Positions 36,764 to 46,483 of a stretch of 46,597 bases of DNA are shown here, piece by piece (position 1 is the first letter of the stretch; each line of letters begins with the position of its first letter). The notes under the pieces were generated by a model, which worked only from the letters and a program-made list of their open reading frames with translations, had not been told where the DNA came from and made no database searches. Source of the DNA: Aquimarina agarilytica ZC1 (GTDB lineage: Bacteria > Bacteroidota > Bacteroidia > Flavobacteriales > Flavobacteriaceae); assembly GCF_000255455.1 (NCBI RefSeq), contig NZ_JH621271.1, positions 9,274-55,870 on the forward strand. Reading direction: 5' to 3'. Both the position numbers and the translations under genes were made by a program.

Positions 36764-37453
36764 TTGAGAAACGAACAACACTACAAACGCTGGAACGAGA
36801 TAAAAACAAATGATTCATGGGCTATTTTTAAAATCATGGGGGAATTTGTGAATGGATTCGAAAAAATGAGTGAAATCGGGCCCTGTGTCTCTATTTATGG
36901 ATCCGCACGCACAAAACAAGATCACCCCTTTTATCAATTAGCCACCGATGTTGCTGCCGAAATTGTAAAACATGGTTATGGAGTTATCACTGGAGGCGGA
37001 CCTGGTATTATGGAAGCTGCTAACAAAGGAGCCTTTGAAGCTGGAGGAACGTCTGTAGGATTAAATATTGATTTACCCTTTGAACAATTTGATAATCCAT
37101 ACATAGATCGTGACAAAAACTTAAACTTTGACTATTTTTTTGTACGAAAAGTAATGTTTGTAAAATATTCGCAAGGCTTTGTGGTTATGCCAGGTGGGTT
37201 TGGTACACTCGATGAACTTTTTGAAGCTATTACACTCATTCAAACCAATAAAGTGGATAATTTCCCTGTAATTTTAGTAGGTACTGAATTTTGGGGAGGA
37301 CTTTTTGAATGGATCAAAAATACGCTTTTGGAAAGCTTTGGCAACATAAGTCCAAAAGATTTAGATTTAGTTCATTTGGTGGACACTCCTAATCAAGTTA
37401 TTGAAATTTTAGATAAATTTTACGACAAAAACAACTTAAAACCTAATTTCTAG
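36764..37453 (+). CDS. LOG-family protein (TIGR00730 type)
   Basis: A 229-residue Rossmann-like protein of the LOG/lysine-decarboxylase-like family. The diagnostic motif is VMPGGFGTLDELFEA (PGGxGTxxE) with GGGPGIMEAANKGA before it. Members with this pair are cytokinin-activating nucleotide 5'-monophosphate phosphoribohydrolases or related nucleotide hydrolases; lysine decarboxylase activity is not expected. The start is TTG, with an in-frame TAG eight codons upstream, and the RWNEIKTNDSWAIFKIMGEF N-terminus is typical of flavobacterial members. The next gene starts 10 bases after the stop. Confidence 0.87.
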   Translation: MRNEQHYKRWNEIKTNDSWAIFKIMGEFVNGFEKMSEIGPCVSIYGSARTKQDHPFYQLATDVAAEIVKHGYGVITGGGPGIMEAANKGAFEAGGTSVGLNIDLPFEQFDNPYIDRDKNLNFDYFFVRKVMFVKYSQGFVVMPGGFGTLDELFEAITLIQTNKVDNFPVILVGTEFWGGLFEWIKNTLLESFGNISPKDLDLVHLVDTPNQVIEILDKFYDKNNLKPNF

Positions 37454-37463
37454 TTACCGTACT

Positions 37464-40259
37464 TTGTTAAAAAAATTGCTTTTATTATTCTCTCTTTTTG
37501 TTTCGCTTATCTCTAGCGGACAAAATGAATCATATATAAATGCAGTACTTTTTGATAAATTAAAAACTATTGTTGTTGTTCAAGAACTTGTATACCATAA
37601 CACTTCAAATGACACCCTAAATGAAATTTATTTAATGGATTGGGCCAATGCCTTTTCTAGTAAAGAAACGCCATTAGTGGTTCGTTTTAATGAAGATTTT
37701 CGTCGAGCCTTTCATTTTTCCAGTAAAAAAGAAAGAGGTTACACTGATATTATTAATTTTCGATTGGGAACAGGAAAAAGTAATAAGTGGATACGGCCAA
37801 AAGATCACCCCGATGTAATTAAGGTAAATTTAGAACACAAGTTACTCCCTGGGAAAAAAATAAAGCTTGAATTTCAATTCCAAGTAAAAATACCCGATGA
37901 TCGTTTTACCAAATACGGTTATGGAAAAAATAGCTATCAACTTAGGTATTGGCACTTAGCTCCCGCCCTATATAATAATGGATGGAAGTTTTTTAGCCAT
38001 AAAAATTTAAATGATTTTACTTCAAGCTTAAGTAATTATACGCTTAAATTTAAAAGTGATACTGATTTTCATATTGAAACAAACCTTAATAAAACAAATG
38101 AGAAAAATAAGGACTTTATCATTTTTAAAGGCAATGATATTGATGCAATAAAATTATACTTATCAAAAAAAGAACGTTTTGAGCAACTAACATATAAAAA
38201 CAAAATCATCACCACCGATATCCCTAAAGATGGTTTATCAAAAGAAGCTCAAGAAAAATCAATTAAAAAAGTGTACGATTATGTAGAAAGTTACTTTGGA
38301 GAACTTCCGCAAAAAAAATTGTTACTTTCATACACCAACTACAAAAAACAACCCGTCTATGGTCTTAATCAATTACCCGATAAGCTAAGGCCTTTTGAAG
38401 CTTCTTTTCAATATGAAATAATCTTATTGAAAGAAATGGCTAAAGAATTCAATAAACAAAGCATTCAAACAGATTTACGTAATGATCAATGGTTTACAGA
38501 TGCCATACAAGTATATGCAATGATCAACTATGTGAATACCTTTTATCCCGATAGCAAATTAATTGGACGCTTGAGTAAATTTATAGGTGTTAAATGGTTT
38601 CATGCCTCAAAATTATCTTTTAATGATCAATATTATTTAGGTGCAAAAAATATGGGAGCTCGTTTTTTAGAACAGCCACTTACTATACCTAAAGATTCGT
38701 TACTAAAATTTAATTATAATATTTCTAACCCTTACAAAGCAGGTATGGGCTTAAATTACTTGGATAAAAACTTAAATGGATCCATAAAGCTAACTATCCG
38801 TAGCTTTATGACAAATCAAAAATTAAAAGCCACTACAGGAAATGATTTTAAAGAAGCTCTAAAAAATAGTACCGAAAAAGATATCAGTTGGTTTACAGAT
38901 GATTTTGTGAATTCGGACACTAAATTAGATATAAAAATAAAAGGAGTTTCTCGTAAAAAAGATAGCATATATGTACATTTAAAAAATGACGGCAGATCTG
39001 TTCCAGTAAAAGTTTCTGGGCTAAAAAAGAAATCAGTAATTGAAGAAAAATGGATCCCTAGTTTTAAAGACACTATATCTGTTGGTTTTGAAAAAAAATG
39101 TGCCAATAAATTCATTATTGATTATGATGAGGACTTACCCGAAGTAAACAGAAGAAATAACTATTGGAAGACATCTGGTATACTCAATAAAAAATTACAA
39201 TTCAGACTTTTTCAGGATATTGAAGACCCTAAATATCATCAAACTTTTTTATTACCGGTCTGGGATTTTAATGTGTATGATGGTTTTTTACTAGGAGGAA
39301 GCTTTTTTAATAAATCACTAATCCGAAGAAATTTCAATTATAGTTTCACGCCATCATATGGAACGGAGTCAAATAAAATATTAGGTTCTTTTGGAATAAA
39401 TTACACACACCAAATTAAAAAATATGGATGGTATTTACTCAACTTTGGAATAAGCGGATCCACATTTAGTTATGCTCCTGATAGGCTTTTTAGATCATTT
39501 ACACCCTCGATTAGTGTTAGTTATCGTCCAAAAGATTTACGAAAAAACATAAAACAAACCATTAGTAATAGGTTAGTTTCAATTAAAAGGGAAAAAGATC
39601 CAAATATCCCATTAGAAACTCCTAATTATGATATTTATAATGCTCGTTATCGTTATTCTGACCCTAATTTAACACATTCATTAGGTATTATAGTGGATTT
39701 TCAACAAGCTAAAAACTTCAATAAAGTATCCGCTGTTTTTGGATATAACAAGCTATTTTTAAACAATCAACGTGTTAACTTTAGACTTTTTGCAGGTACT
39801 TTTATATCTAATAAATCACAAGCTGATGGTGACTTTTTTAGTTTCGCATTAGATAGACCTACTGATTATTTATTTGATTATAACTATTTAGGAAGAGCTG
39901 AAAGTACTGGCTTAGTAAGTCAACAATTTATATCTGCCGAAGGTAATTTTAAATCACAACTTAATCCTGCTTTTGCTAATCAATGGTTAGCTACCTCTAC
40001 CCTAGAAAGTAGTATATGGAATTGGGTACAAGCTTATGCAGATGCTGGCTTTGTAAAAAACAAAGGAATAGCACCTGAATTTGTATATGATTCTGGGATT
40101 AAACTTAATCTTTTGACAAATTATCTCGAGTTATTTTTCCCTTTACAATCCTCTTTAGGCTTTGAACCTAGTCTTTCTAATTATCAAAAACGTATCCGTT
40201 TTAAAGTTTCACTAAGTGTTCAAACTCTTATCGGATTATTTACCCGTGAATGGTACTAA
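37464..40259 (+). CDS. M1-peptidase-like protein fused to an outer-membrane beta-barrel, zinc site lost
   Basis: A 931-residue exported protein with signal peptide (to about SSGQ, residue 20) and a TTG start. Residues about 20-450 resemble the N-terminal and catalytic domains of M1 (gluzincin) aminopeptidases. The zinc motif HExxH-18x-E is replaced exactly in register by K323-E-M-A-K327 and D346, so no zinc enzyme activity is expected. From about residue 600 the chain alternates aromatic and polar residues in strands and ends in the aromatic TREWY, as in outer-membrane barrels. It probably sits in the outer membrane with the M1-like part in the periplasm or outside. It is likely co-transcribed with the LOG-family gene. 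Confidence 0.82.
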   Translation: MLKKLLLLFSLFVSLISSGQNESYINAVLFDKLKTIVVVQELVYHNTSNDTLNEIYLMDWANAFSSKETPLVVRFNEDFRRAFHFSSKKERGYTDIINFRLGTGKSNKWIRPKDHPDVIKVNLEHKLLPGKKIKLEFQFQVKIPDDRFTKYGYGKNSYQLRYWHLAPALYNNGWKFFSHKNLNDFTSSLSNYTLKFKSDTDFHIETNLNKTNEKNKDFIIFKGNDIDAIKLYLSKKERFEQLTYKNKIITTDIPKDGLSKEAQEKSIKKVYDYVESYFGELPQKKLLLSYTNYKKQPVYGLNQLPDKLRPFEASFQYEIILLKEMAKEFNKQSIQTDLRNDQWFTDAIQVYAMINYVNTFYPDSKLIGRLSKFIGVKWFHASKLSFNDQYYLGAKNMGARFLEQPLTIPKDSLLKFNYNISNPYKAGMGLNYLDKNLNGSIKLTIRSFMTNQKLKATTGNDFKEALKNSTEKDISWFTDDFVNSDTKLDIKIKGVSRKKDSIYVHLKNDGRSVPVKVSGLKKKSVIEEKWIPSFKDTISVGFEKKCANKFIIDYDEDLPEVNRRNNYWKTSGILNKKLQFRLFQDIEDPKYHQTFLLPVWDFNVYDGFLLGGSFFNKSLIRRNFNYSFTPSYGTESNKILGSFGINYTHQIKKYGWYLLNFGISGSTFSYAPDRLFRSFTPSISVSYRPKDLRKNIKQTISNRLVSIKREKDPNIPLETPNYDIYNARYRYSDPNLTHSLGIIVDFQQAKNFNKVSAVFGYNKLFLNNQRVNFRLFAGTFISNKSQADGDFFSFALDRPTDYLFDYNYLGRAESTGLVSQQFISAEGNFKSQLNPAFANQWLATSTLESSIWNWVQAYADAGFVKNKGIAPEFVYDSGIKLNLLTNYLELFFPLQSSLGFEPSLSNYQKRIRFKVSLSVQTLIGLFTREWY

Positions 40260-40278
40260 ATATGAGCTAAAAGTAACG

Positions 40279-40309
40279 TTGTAAAAAACCTTATTTATCC
40301 TTACTTTTG
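40279..40309 (+). promoter_or_regulatory. Bacteroidota-type promoter of the E1 fusion gene
   Basis: TTG (40279-40281), a 20-base spacer and TACTTTTG (40302-40309) match the sigma-ABfr consensus TTTG-N19-21-TAnnTTTG. The start codon is at 40333. Confidence 0.7.
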
Positions 40310-40332
40310 TTAAGTCCATCTTATACCACTAT

Positions 40333-42747
40333 ATGCACGCAAAATCTTCAACTACACTGTCGTTATCGTTTACTGAATTTAAAGAGCAAGTATTATCTGA
40401 CTATCGAATTGCTTTTATGAGTAGGGAATGTAGTTTAACAGGTCGTAGGGAAGTCCTTACTGGTAAAGCTAAATTTGGAATATTTGGCGATGGTAAAGAA
40501 TTAGCGCAATTGGCTTGGGCTCGTGTTTTTGAAAAAGGTGATTTTAGATCTGGTTATTACAGAGATCAAACTTTTATGTTTGCTGTTGATTGTTATCAAA
40601 TATCAGAATTTTTCTCTGGACTTTACGCCTACACTGATATTAATGAAGAACCCTTTTCTGCCGGAAGACAAATGGGAGGGCATTTTGCTACCCATAGCTT
40701 AAATGATGATGGTAGTTGGAAAAATTTAACTGAACAGATTAACTCTGCTTCAGACATTTCCCCTACTGCTGGTCAAATACCCCGATTAGTAGGCTTGGCG
40801 CAAGCATCAAAAGTATATAAAAATAATCCTGCCTTAAAAAAGCATACTAACTTTTCAAATAATGGAAATGAGGTTGCCTGGGGTACTATAGGAAATGCCA
40901 GTACTAGCGAAGGACTTTTTTTTGAATCTATAAACGCAGCCGGAGTATTACAAGTTCCTATGGTCATTAGTGTTTGGGATGACGATTATGGAATTTCTGT
41001 ACACAACAAGCATCATACCACCAAGGAAAGTATTTCGGAAGTATTAGAAGGGTTTCAGCGTACAGAAAAGGCTGAAGGTTTTGAAATTTTAAAAGTAAAA
41101 GGTTGGGATTATTTAGCCTTAATTGAAACTTACGAAAAAGCAAATCGTATTGCTCGAAATGAGCATACACCTGTATTAATACATGTTACCGAACTAACTC
41201 AACCTCAAGGACATTCTTCGTCTGGTTCACATGAGCGTTATAAAAATGAAGAGCGCCTCCTTTGGGAACGTGATTTTGACTGTAACAAAAAATTTCGCCA
41301 ATTTATTATTGATAGTAATATTGCTACTCACGATGAGCTGAAAGTAATAGAAAAAGAAATTAAAACCGAAGTAAGAACAATTAAAAATGCGACTTGGAAA
41401 AAATTTATTTCAGTGGTTATTAATGAACAATTGGATGCGCTGGAATATTATAAACCTATCATACAAAAGAGTACCCAAAGTGTATTTATAAAAACTATTG
41501 TTGAAGAGCTTGAAACTAAAAATGAACCCTTACGCAAAGATATTTTAGAAACAGGACGAAAAATTTTACGTTACATCTCTCACGAAAATTTTCCTGAAAA
41601 AACAGCTATGATTAATTGGCTTAATAACTATCAGGAAACCATACGTCCTAAATTTAGTGCTCATTTATATAATGAAAATGAGCATCGGGTAACTTATATT
41701 GATGAAGTACTTCCTACCTATGAAAATGACGCTCCTATGGTGGATGGAAGAATTGTATTAAGAGATAATTTTGATAAAATTTTTGAAACTATTCCTGAAA
41801 CTCTGATTTTTGGAGAAGACGTTGGCTATATTGGCGATGTAAACCAAGGCCTAGAAGGGCTACAAGAAAAATACGGCGAAATACGAGTAGCCGATACAGG
41901 TATTAGAGAACCCTCAATTATAGGTCAAGGAATCGGTATGGCACACCGTGGACTTCGACCTATTGCAGAAATACAATATTTAGACTATATATTATATTGT
42001 TTACAAACCTTAAGTGATGATTTAGCTTGTTTGCGTTATCGTACCTTTAATAAACAAAAAGCCCCATTAATTATTCGTACGCGAGGCCACCGATTAGAAG
42101 GTATATGGCACTCTGGGTCACCTATGGGTGGAATTATACATTTATTACGAGGTGTACATATCCTTGTTCCACGTAATATGACTAAAGCCGCAGGTTTTTA
42201 CAATACGCTACTTGCTAGTGATGAACCTGCTATTGTGGTGGAATGCCTTAATGGATATCGTTTAAAAGAAAAATTACCTAGTAATCTAGGTGAATTTAGA
42301 ACTCCTATAGGTTATGCTGAAGTAATTAAGGAAGGAAAGGATATAACGCTAGTATCTTACGGGTCAACATTACGATTAGTACAAAGTGCTGCTAAGGAAC
42401 TATTAATTGTAGGCATTAATGCCGAAATTATTGACGTACAATCCTTATTACCTTTTGACTTAGATCACGCTATAGCAAAAAGTGTTTCCAAAACCAATCG
42501 AATTTTAATTATAGATGAAGATATGCCAGGTGGAGCTACAGGATATATGCTACAACAGGTGCTTGATGTACAAAATATTTTCAAATATTTAGATAGTGCC
42601 CCGCAAACACTAAGTGCTCAACCACACAGGCCGGCCTTTGGAACCGATGGTGATTATTTTAGTAAACCATCTATTGATGATATTTTTGAAAAGGCTCATG
42701 CCATTATGCACGAAAGTAACCCAGGTAAATTTCCTAAATTGAGGTAG
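40333..42747 (+). CDS. fused alpha/beta E1 component of a branched-chain 2-oxoacid dehydrogenase
   Basis: An 804-residue thiamine-diphosphate enzyme in which the E1 alpha (about residues 20-400) and E1 beta (about 465-800) subunits are one chain, as in many Bacteroidota. The alpha part has SGYYRDQTFM and the ThDP region AWGTIGNASTSEG...VWDDDYGISV. The beta part has IFGEDVGYIGDVNQGLEGLQ, DTGIREPSIIGQGIGMA and EDMPGGATGYM. It decarboxylates branched-chain 2-oxoacids (from Val, Leu, Ile) and passes the acyl group to a lipoyl E2, which is encoded elsewhere. Single gene with a good promoter. Confidence 0.92.
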   Translation: MHAKSSTTLSLSFTEFKEQVLSDYRIAFMSRECSLTGRREVLTGKAKFGIFGDGKELAQLAWARVFEKGDFRSGYYRDQTFMFAVDCYQISEFFSGLYAYTDINEEPFSAGRQMGGHFATHSLNDDGSWKNLTEQINSASDISPTAGQIPRLVGLAQASKVYKNNPALKKHTNFSNNGNEVAWGTIGNASTSEGLFFESINAAGVLQVPMVISVWDDDYGISVHNKHHTTKESISEVLEGFQRTEKAEGFEILKVKGWDYLALIETYEKANRIARNEHTPVLIHVTELTQPQGHSSSGSHERYKNEERLLWERDFDCNKKFRQFIIDSNIATHDELKVIEKEIKTEVRTIKNATWKKFISVVINEQLDALEYYKPIIQKSTQSVFIKTIVEELETKNEPLRKDILETGRKILRYISHENFPEKTAMINWLNNYQETIRPKFSAHLYNENEHRVTYIDEVLPTYENDAPMVDGRIVLRDNFDKIFETIPETLIFGEDVGYIGDVNQGLEGLQEKYGEIRVADTGIREPSIIGQGIGMAHRGLRPIAEIQYLDYILYCLQTLSDDLACLRYRTFNKQKAPLIIRTRGHRLEGIWHSGSPMGGIIHLLRGVHILVPRNMTKAAGFYNTLLASDEPAIVVECLNGYRLKEKLPSNLGEFRTPIGYAEVIKEGKDITLVSYGSTLRLVQSAAKELLIVGINAEIIDVQSLLPFDLDHAIAKSVSKTNRILIIDEDMPGGATGYMLQQVLDVQNIFKYLDSAPQTLSAQPHRPAFGTDGDYFSKPSIDDIFEKAHAIMHESNPGKFPKLR

Positions 42748-42762
42748 TAATAACGTTATTAC
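42747..42762. repeat. 16-base perfect palindrome at the E1 stop
   Basis: GTAATAACGTTATTAC starts on the last base of the E1 stop codon and has no loop. It lies in the 48-base gap between convergent genes. Terminator or protein site cannot be told apart. Confidence 0.45.
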
Positions 42763-42795
42763 GTACATCTTTTGGTTATTTTTATTTAAATCTCA

Positions 42796-44040
42796 TTAAG
42801 ACACCATAGTACCCGTTATTTTTTCATGAATTGCTTTTGCTACTAATTCACCTGAATGCATCGCCGCATTTAGTGATCCATTAAGTAACGTATCCCCTGC
42901 TAAAAAAATATGTTCTGTTAATTGTGTTTCGGATGGATGTACTGTCATTTTTGCAGTACTTAATTCTGGTAAGGCATAGGGAATATCATATACTTTCAAA
43001 AAACGTATCGGTGTGATATCAAAAATTAATTTTAATTCTTCCGTTACCTTAGCAATTAAATCTTGATGGGTTAATTGGTGTTGCTTTATTATTGAAACAG
43101 ACAATAATTTATGCTTTGCATTGGATAAAATACTTTTAGGATAACAAACAGAATTAATTAATCGATTCTCTTCAGAAGTTATCAAACCTATCATATACCT
43201 GTTAAAGTCAATTTGATCTACTTCAAAATATAAAGTTTGAGTCCCTTTCCACCCTGCTTTTGTCCCCGCTAATTGCGGAATTATTTTTGAGGCTTCAGTT
43301 GCTACAATTATAAAATTAGAGGTTTCTGTGTCTCCATTTGAAAAATATATAATGTCACCCACTACCTTTTCTACTTTAGTAGAAAAATTAATTTTTGTAG
43401 CCTTCAATTTTGATGTAAGCTGATTGGGAATTTCTTGCATTCCTTTCCTAGGAATAACTGCTTTTCCTTCACTAAACATTTTAAAAATAAATTCAAACAT
43501 TCTTGACGAGGTATTCAATTCACTTTCTAAAAAAATGCCCCCGAAAAATGGCTTGAAAAACTCTACAATAAATTGTTCCGAAAATTCAAAAGCTTTTAAA
43601 TAGTCAATAGTTCGCGATTCCTCACCTTCAAAAATTTGCTCAATGGTTTTATTTTTAAGTTTTCGCGTAAGCTTAAAAATTTTTAACTTATCGGATAACA
43701 CTCCAATTTTTGAAAAAATAGTAGAGAATAATAAGGAGGTATCTTTTATAGGATCACCGATACAAAATTGTTTTCCTCCTTTAAAAATATAAGCTCCCGA
43801 TTCAAATGCATCTAAATCTAGAGCATTAAAATCTAAATATTTTTGAGCCTGTGGGTAAGCACTTAATAGTACTTGAAATCCATGATCTAAAATATAACCA
43901 TCTTGTACATCGCTTCGAACTCTTCCTCCTACCTTTTCATTAGCTTCAAAAATTGTAGGTTCATATCCTAATAATTCCAATTGAATTGCAGCAACAAGCC
44001 CACTTACTCCTGCTCCTATGATTGTTATACTTTGTTTCAT
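42796..44040 (-). CDS. FAD-dependent amine oxidase/phytoene-desaturase-like oxidoreductase
   Basis: A 414-residue flavoprotein. The N-terminal dinucleotide motif is IIGAGVSGLVAAIQLELLG, followed by FEANEKVGGRVRSD, and the C-terminal FAD contact is FLAGDTLLNGSLNAAMHSGE. The fold is that of the amine oxidase/protoporphyrinogen oxidase/carotenoid desaturase superfamily. The substrate cannot be read from the sequence, and no carotenoid or heme gene is beside it. A -7 box TATTTTTG on the minus strand (44061-44068) is 21 bases upstream of the start. Confidence 0.85.
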   Translation of the reverse strand: MKQSITIIGAGVSGLVAAIQLELLGYEPTIFEANEKVGGRVRSDVQDGYILDHGFQVLLSAYPQAQKYLDFNALDLDAFESGAYIFKGGKQFCIGDPIKDTSLLFSTIFSKIGVLSDKLKIFKLTRKLKNKTIEQIFEGEESRTIDYLKAFEFSEQFIVEFFKPFFGGIFLESELNTSSRMFEFIFKMFSEGKAVIPRKGMQEIPNQLTSKLKATKINFSTKVEKVVGDIIYFSNGDTETSNFIIVATEASKIIPQLAGTKAGWKGTQTLYFEVDQIDFNRYMIGLITSEENRLINSVCYPKSILSNAKHKLLSVSIIKQHQLTHQDLIAKVTEELKLIFDITPIRFLKVYDIPYALPELSTAKMTVHPSETQLTEHIFLAGDTLLNGSLNAAMHSGELVAKAIHEKITGTMVS

Positions 44041-44342
44041 TTTTCTAGTACTTTATGAAACAAAAATAACTTAATCTGATCAATAATTAATAGTTAAACT
44101 CACAAACTATTACAAGCTAACTTGCACAAAAGTTACCTCCCAAAAATTCATAAAAGACTTATAAAATAGCTACTACATTTTTTTAACTAAAATTTAAATA
44201 GAAAACACTTACAGTTCTTAAAATAGATATGATATTAAAAATAAGTGCAACAAATTAACAAATACACACAACATATCGATAATAAATTTATACTTAAACT
44301 TATTTATTAGTAAATTTAGAGTCAATCATATAAAAAAACAAA
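44041..44342. other. 302-base divergent intergenic region, no gene seen
   Basis: Holds the promoters of the FAD oxidoreductase (TATTTTTG, minus, 44061-44068) and of the T9SS cargo gene (TAAATTTA, plus, 44311-44318). Otherwise only AT-rich sequence. Confidence 0.45.
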
Positions 44343-45029
44343 ATGATGAAAAAATTACTTAAGAAATTTTTAATAATTACATGCCTTATTAGTTTCAACG
44401 CTTTAGTTGCTCAAGAGAGTACCACTTGGGTAAGTAGGCCTGCTGATAATGCTACATTTGAAGCTGGAACTAGCATTACTGGACTTTCTGTTGATTATGT
44501 TATAGATTCAGGTAGAGAGATAGGTCCATTTAATGCTGCTTTTAGAATTAGAATTACTCCAACAAATGAACAAGTTGGTGTATTTATTCATACTGCAAAT
44601 GGAGCTACTGGTAGTGGAACAGGTAGTGGCGACCTTGCTATTAACGGTGAACTGTTACCATCGGACATGCTTCCAGACGGACAATCTTATATTTTAATAG
44701 CTACGATGAGTACTAGAATGATAGGGGTTACTGACAATTCGACTAATGCTTTCCCAGATTCTGTTACTATACCTATCACTATTACAAATTCTACCTTAAG
44801 TACTTCTGAGTTTTCTGGAAACATTAATGGTTCATTTGGTCCAAATCCAGCTAGTGATATGATCACTATTGATTCAAATATCCAAACAGAAACATACAGT
44901 GTTGCCGATTTAAGTGGTGCTACTGTAAAAACAGTGAAAGCAGAAGGAACTTTAGATGTTTCTGACTTACCTAGTGGCATCTATTTCCTTATTACTGATG
45001 TAGGAGTGGCTAAATTCGAAAAAAACTAA
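44343..45029 (+). CDS. secreted protein with T9SS type A sorting domain
   Basis: A 228-residue secreted protein. The signal peptide ends at NALVAQ (about residue 24). The middle (25-155) is a beta-rich Ig-like domain rich in T, G and N without cysteines. Residues about 165-228 form a Por-secretion-system type A tail, with FGPNPASDMITI, YSVADLSGATV and DLPSGIYFLI as signatures. This tail directs export through the type IX system across the outer membrane and anchoring or release. The passenger function is unknown. A strong terminator follows. Confidence 0.88.
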   Translation: MMKKLLKKFLIITCLISFNALVAQESTTWVSRPADNATFEAGTSITGLSVDYVIDSGREIGPFNAAFRIRITPTNEQVGVFIHTANGATGSGTGSGDLAINGELLPSDMLPDGQSYILIATMSTRMIGVTDNSTNAFPDSVTIPITITNSTLSTSEFSGNINGSFGPNPASDMITIDSNIQTETYSVADLSGATVKTVKAEGTLDVSDLPSGIYFLITDVGVAKFEKN

Positions 45030-45053
45030 GAAAAACCTCCAGTATAAAATCAT

Positions 45054-45077
45054 AAAGCGTCTATTGTTAGACGCTTT
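45054..45077 (+). terminator. rho-independent terminator of the T9SS cargo gene
   Basis: AAAGCGTCTA (45054-45063), loop TTGT, TAGACGCTTT (45068-45077), followed by a T-run. Confidence 0.9.
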
Positions 45078-45102
45078 TTTTGCTTTAAAACTTTATTTAG
45101 TG

Positions 45103-45134
45103 TTCGACCTAGATCACTAAATAATGTATCTTTG
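45103..45134 (+). promoter_or_regulatory. dapD promoter
   Basis: TATCTTTG (45127-45134) is an exact -7 box, with TTCG (45103-45106) 20 bases upstream as a weak -33. It overlaps the apparent upstream ATG at 45124 and so fixes the real start at 45151. Confidence 0.65.
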
Positions 45135-45150
45135 TCAAAAATTTTACTCA

Positions 45151-45966
45151 ATGCAAGAATTACAACAAATTATAGAAAAAGCATGGGATAACCGTGAACT
45201 TTTAAAAGAAACTGCTACTCAAGATGCTATTAGAAAAGTAATTGACTTATTAGATTCTGGTAAGCTACGTGTTGCAGAACCAACTGCTGATGGATGGCAA
45301 GTTAACGAATGGGTAAAAAAGGGGGTAGTACTTTATTTCCCTATCCAAAAAATGGAAACATTAGAAGCTGGTATATTTGAATACCACGACAAAATGCCTT
45401 TAAAGACTGATTATGAAGCAAAAGGGGTACGTGTAGTTCCTGGTGCATCTGCAAGACAAGGATCATATTTATCTGCTGGTACTATTTTAATGCCTAGTTA
45501 CGTAAATATTGGTGCTTATGTTGATGAAGGGACTATGGTAGATACATGGGCTACTGTTGGAAGTTGTGCACAAATAGGTAAAAATGTTCACCTAAGTGGT
45601 GGTGTTGGTATCGGTGGTGTTTTAGAACCTTTACAAGCTGCTCCAGTTATTATTGAAGATGGAGTTTTTGTTGGTTCTCGTTGTATAGTTGTTGAAGGTG
45701 TACGTGTGGAAAAAGAAGCTGTTTTAGGAGCTAATGTTGTTCTTACTATGAGTACAAAAATAATTGATGTAACTGGTGATGTTCCTGTGGAAACTAAAGG
45801 AGTAGTTCCTGCACGTTCAGTTGTTATTCCTGGTAGTTATACTAAAAAATTCCCTGCAGGAGATTATAATGTACCTTGTGCATTAATTATTGGTAAACGA
45901 AAAGAAAGCACAAACAAAAAGACATCATTAAATGATGCTTTACGTGAATATGATGTAGCTGTTTAA
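45151..45966 (+). CDS. dapD: tetrahydrodipicolinate N-succinyltransferase
   Basis: A 271-residue enzyme of the succinylase branch of lysine and diaminopimelate synthesis; it transfers succinyl from succinyl-CoA to tetrahydrodipicolinate. The left-handed beta-helix with hexapeptide repeats covers about residues 100-220 (MPSYVNIGAYVDEGTMVDTW, GVGIGGVLEPL, VFVGSRCIVVEGV). The E. coli protein has 274 residues. I start at ATG 45151 (MQELQQIIEKAW): the frame is open to an ATG at 45124, but that codon lies upstream of the -7 promoter box at 45127-45134. Single gene with its own terminator. Confidence 0.96.
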   Translation: MQELQQIIEKAWDNRELLKETATQDAIRKVIDLLDSGKLRVAEPTADGWQVNEWVKKGVVLYFPIQKMETLEAGIFEYHDKMPLKTDYEAKGVRVVPGASARQGSYLSAGTILMPSYVNIGAYVDEGTMVDTWATVGSCAQIGKNVHLSGGVGIGGVLEPLQAAPVIIEDGVFVGSRCIVVEGVRVEKEAVLGANVVLTMSTKIIDVTGDVPVETKGVVPARSVVIPGSYTKKFPAGDYNVPCALIIGKRKESTNKKTSLNDALREYDVAV

Positions 45967-45996
45967 ACTATTTTAAAATAGATAGACCATTAAGTG

Positions 45997-46030
45997 AAAG
46001 CCTTAGTTTTATAAATAAAACTAAGGCTTT
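45997..46030 (+). terminator. terminator of dapD
   Basis: AAAGCCTTAGTTTTAT (45997-46012) pairs perfectly with the stretch 46015-46030 over a two-base gap (so the effective loop is larger), followed by a long T-run. Confidence 0.85.
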
Positions 46031-46108
46031 TTTAATTATTTTTTTTTAATATATATATCAAGTTACACTCCCTTAAATTAGACTATAAAAAAGTAGATAA
46101 CCCTATTT

Positions 46109-46483
46109 TTAAAGTGGCTTCTTTTTTAAGAATGAAAATACTATTGTTAGTATAATGCAGAATGGGAATATAACAATTACCATTGGTATGCCTCCAGCTA
46201 AAGGATCTTTTGATAAAATAATATTTATTAAGCCTATAGCAATACTAATAGGATATAACCACGGTAAGAAAGAGTATTTCTTTCCAAACTCTTTAGTCAA
46301 TAATAAAACAACAGCCGGAGCTATCAATATAATTTGAACTATAATCCCGATTATTAATTCTGAAAATAAGGATTCCAAAAAACTAAAGTTCTTACTAATT
46401 TCAATAGCATTATACATATTAAAAATAAAATATGCTATCGCTATTATAATTCCTATCACAGCTGCTTTCTTATGCTGTTTCAT
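46109..46483 (-). CDS. small integral membrane protein
   Basis: A 124-residue membrane protein with about four hydrophobic segments (residues 6-25, 38-62, 72-90, 97-118) and a lysine-rich C-terminal end (FSFLKKKPL). No known family is recognised, and it has no operon partner in the window. Upstream DNA to the end of the window (46484-46597) holds only its AT-rich leader. Confidence 0.65.
   Translation of the reverse strand: MKQHKKAAVIGIIIAIAYFIFNMYNAIEISKNFSFLESLFSELIIGIIVQIILIAPAVVLLLTKEFGKKYSFLPWLYPISIAIGLINIILSKDPLAGGIPMVIVIFPFCIILTIVFSFLKKKPL

Noticed and set aside
45124..45150. Nine extra N-terminal codons for dapD
   Set aside because: The ATG at 45124 lies upstream of the -7 box at 45127-45134, and the family N-terminus starts at 45151.
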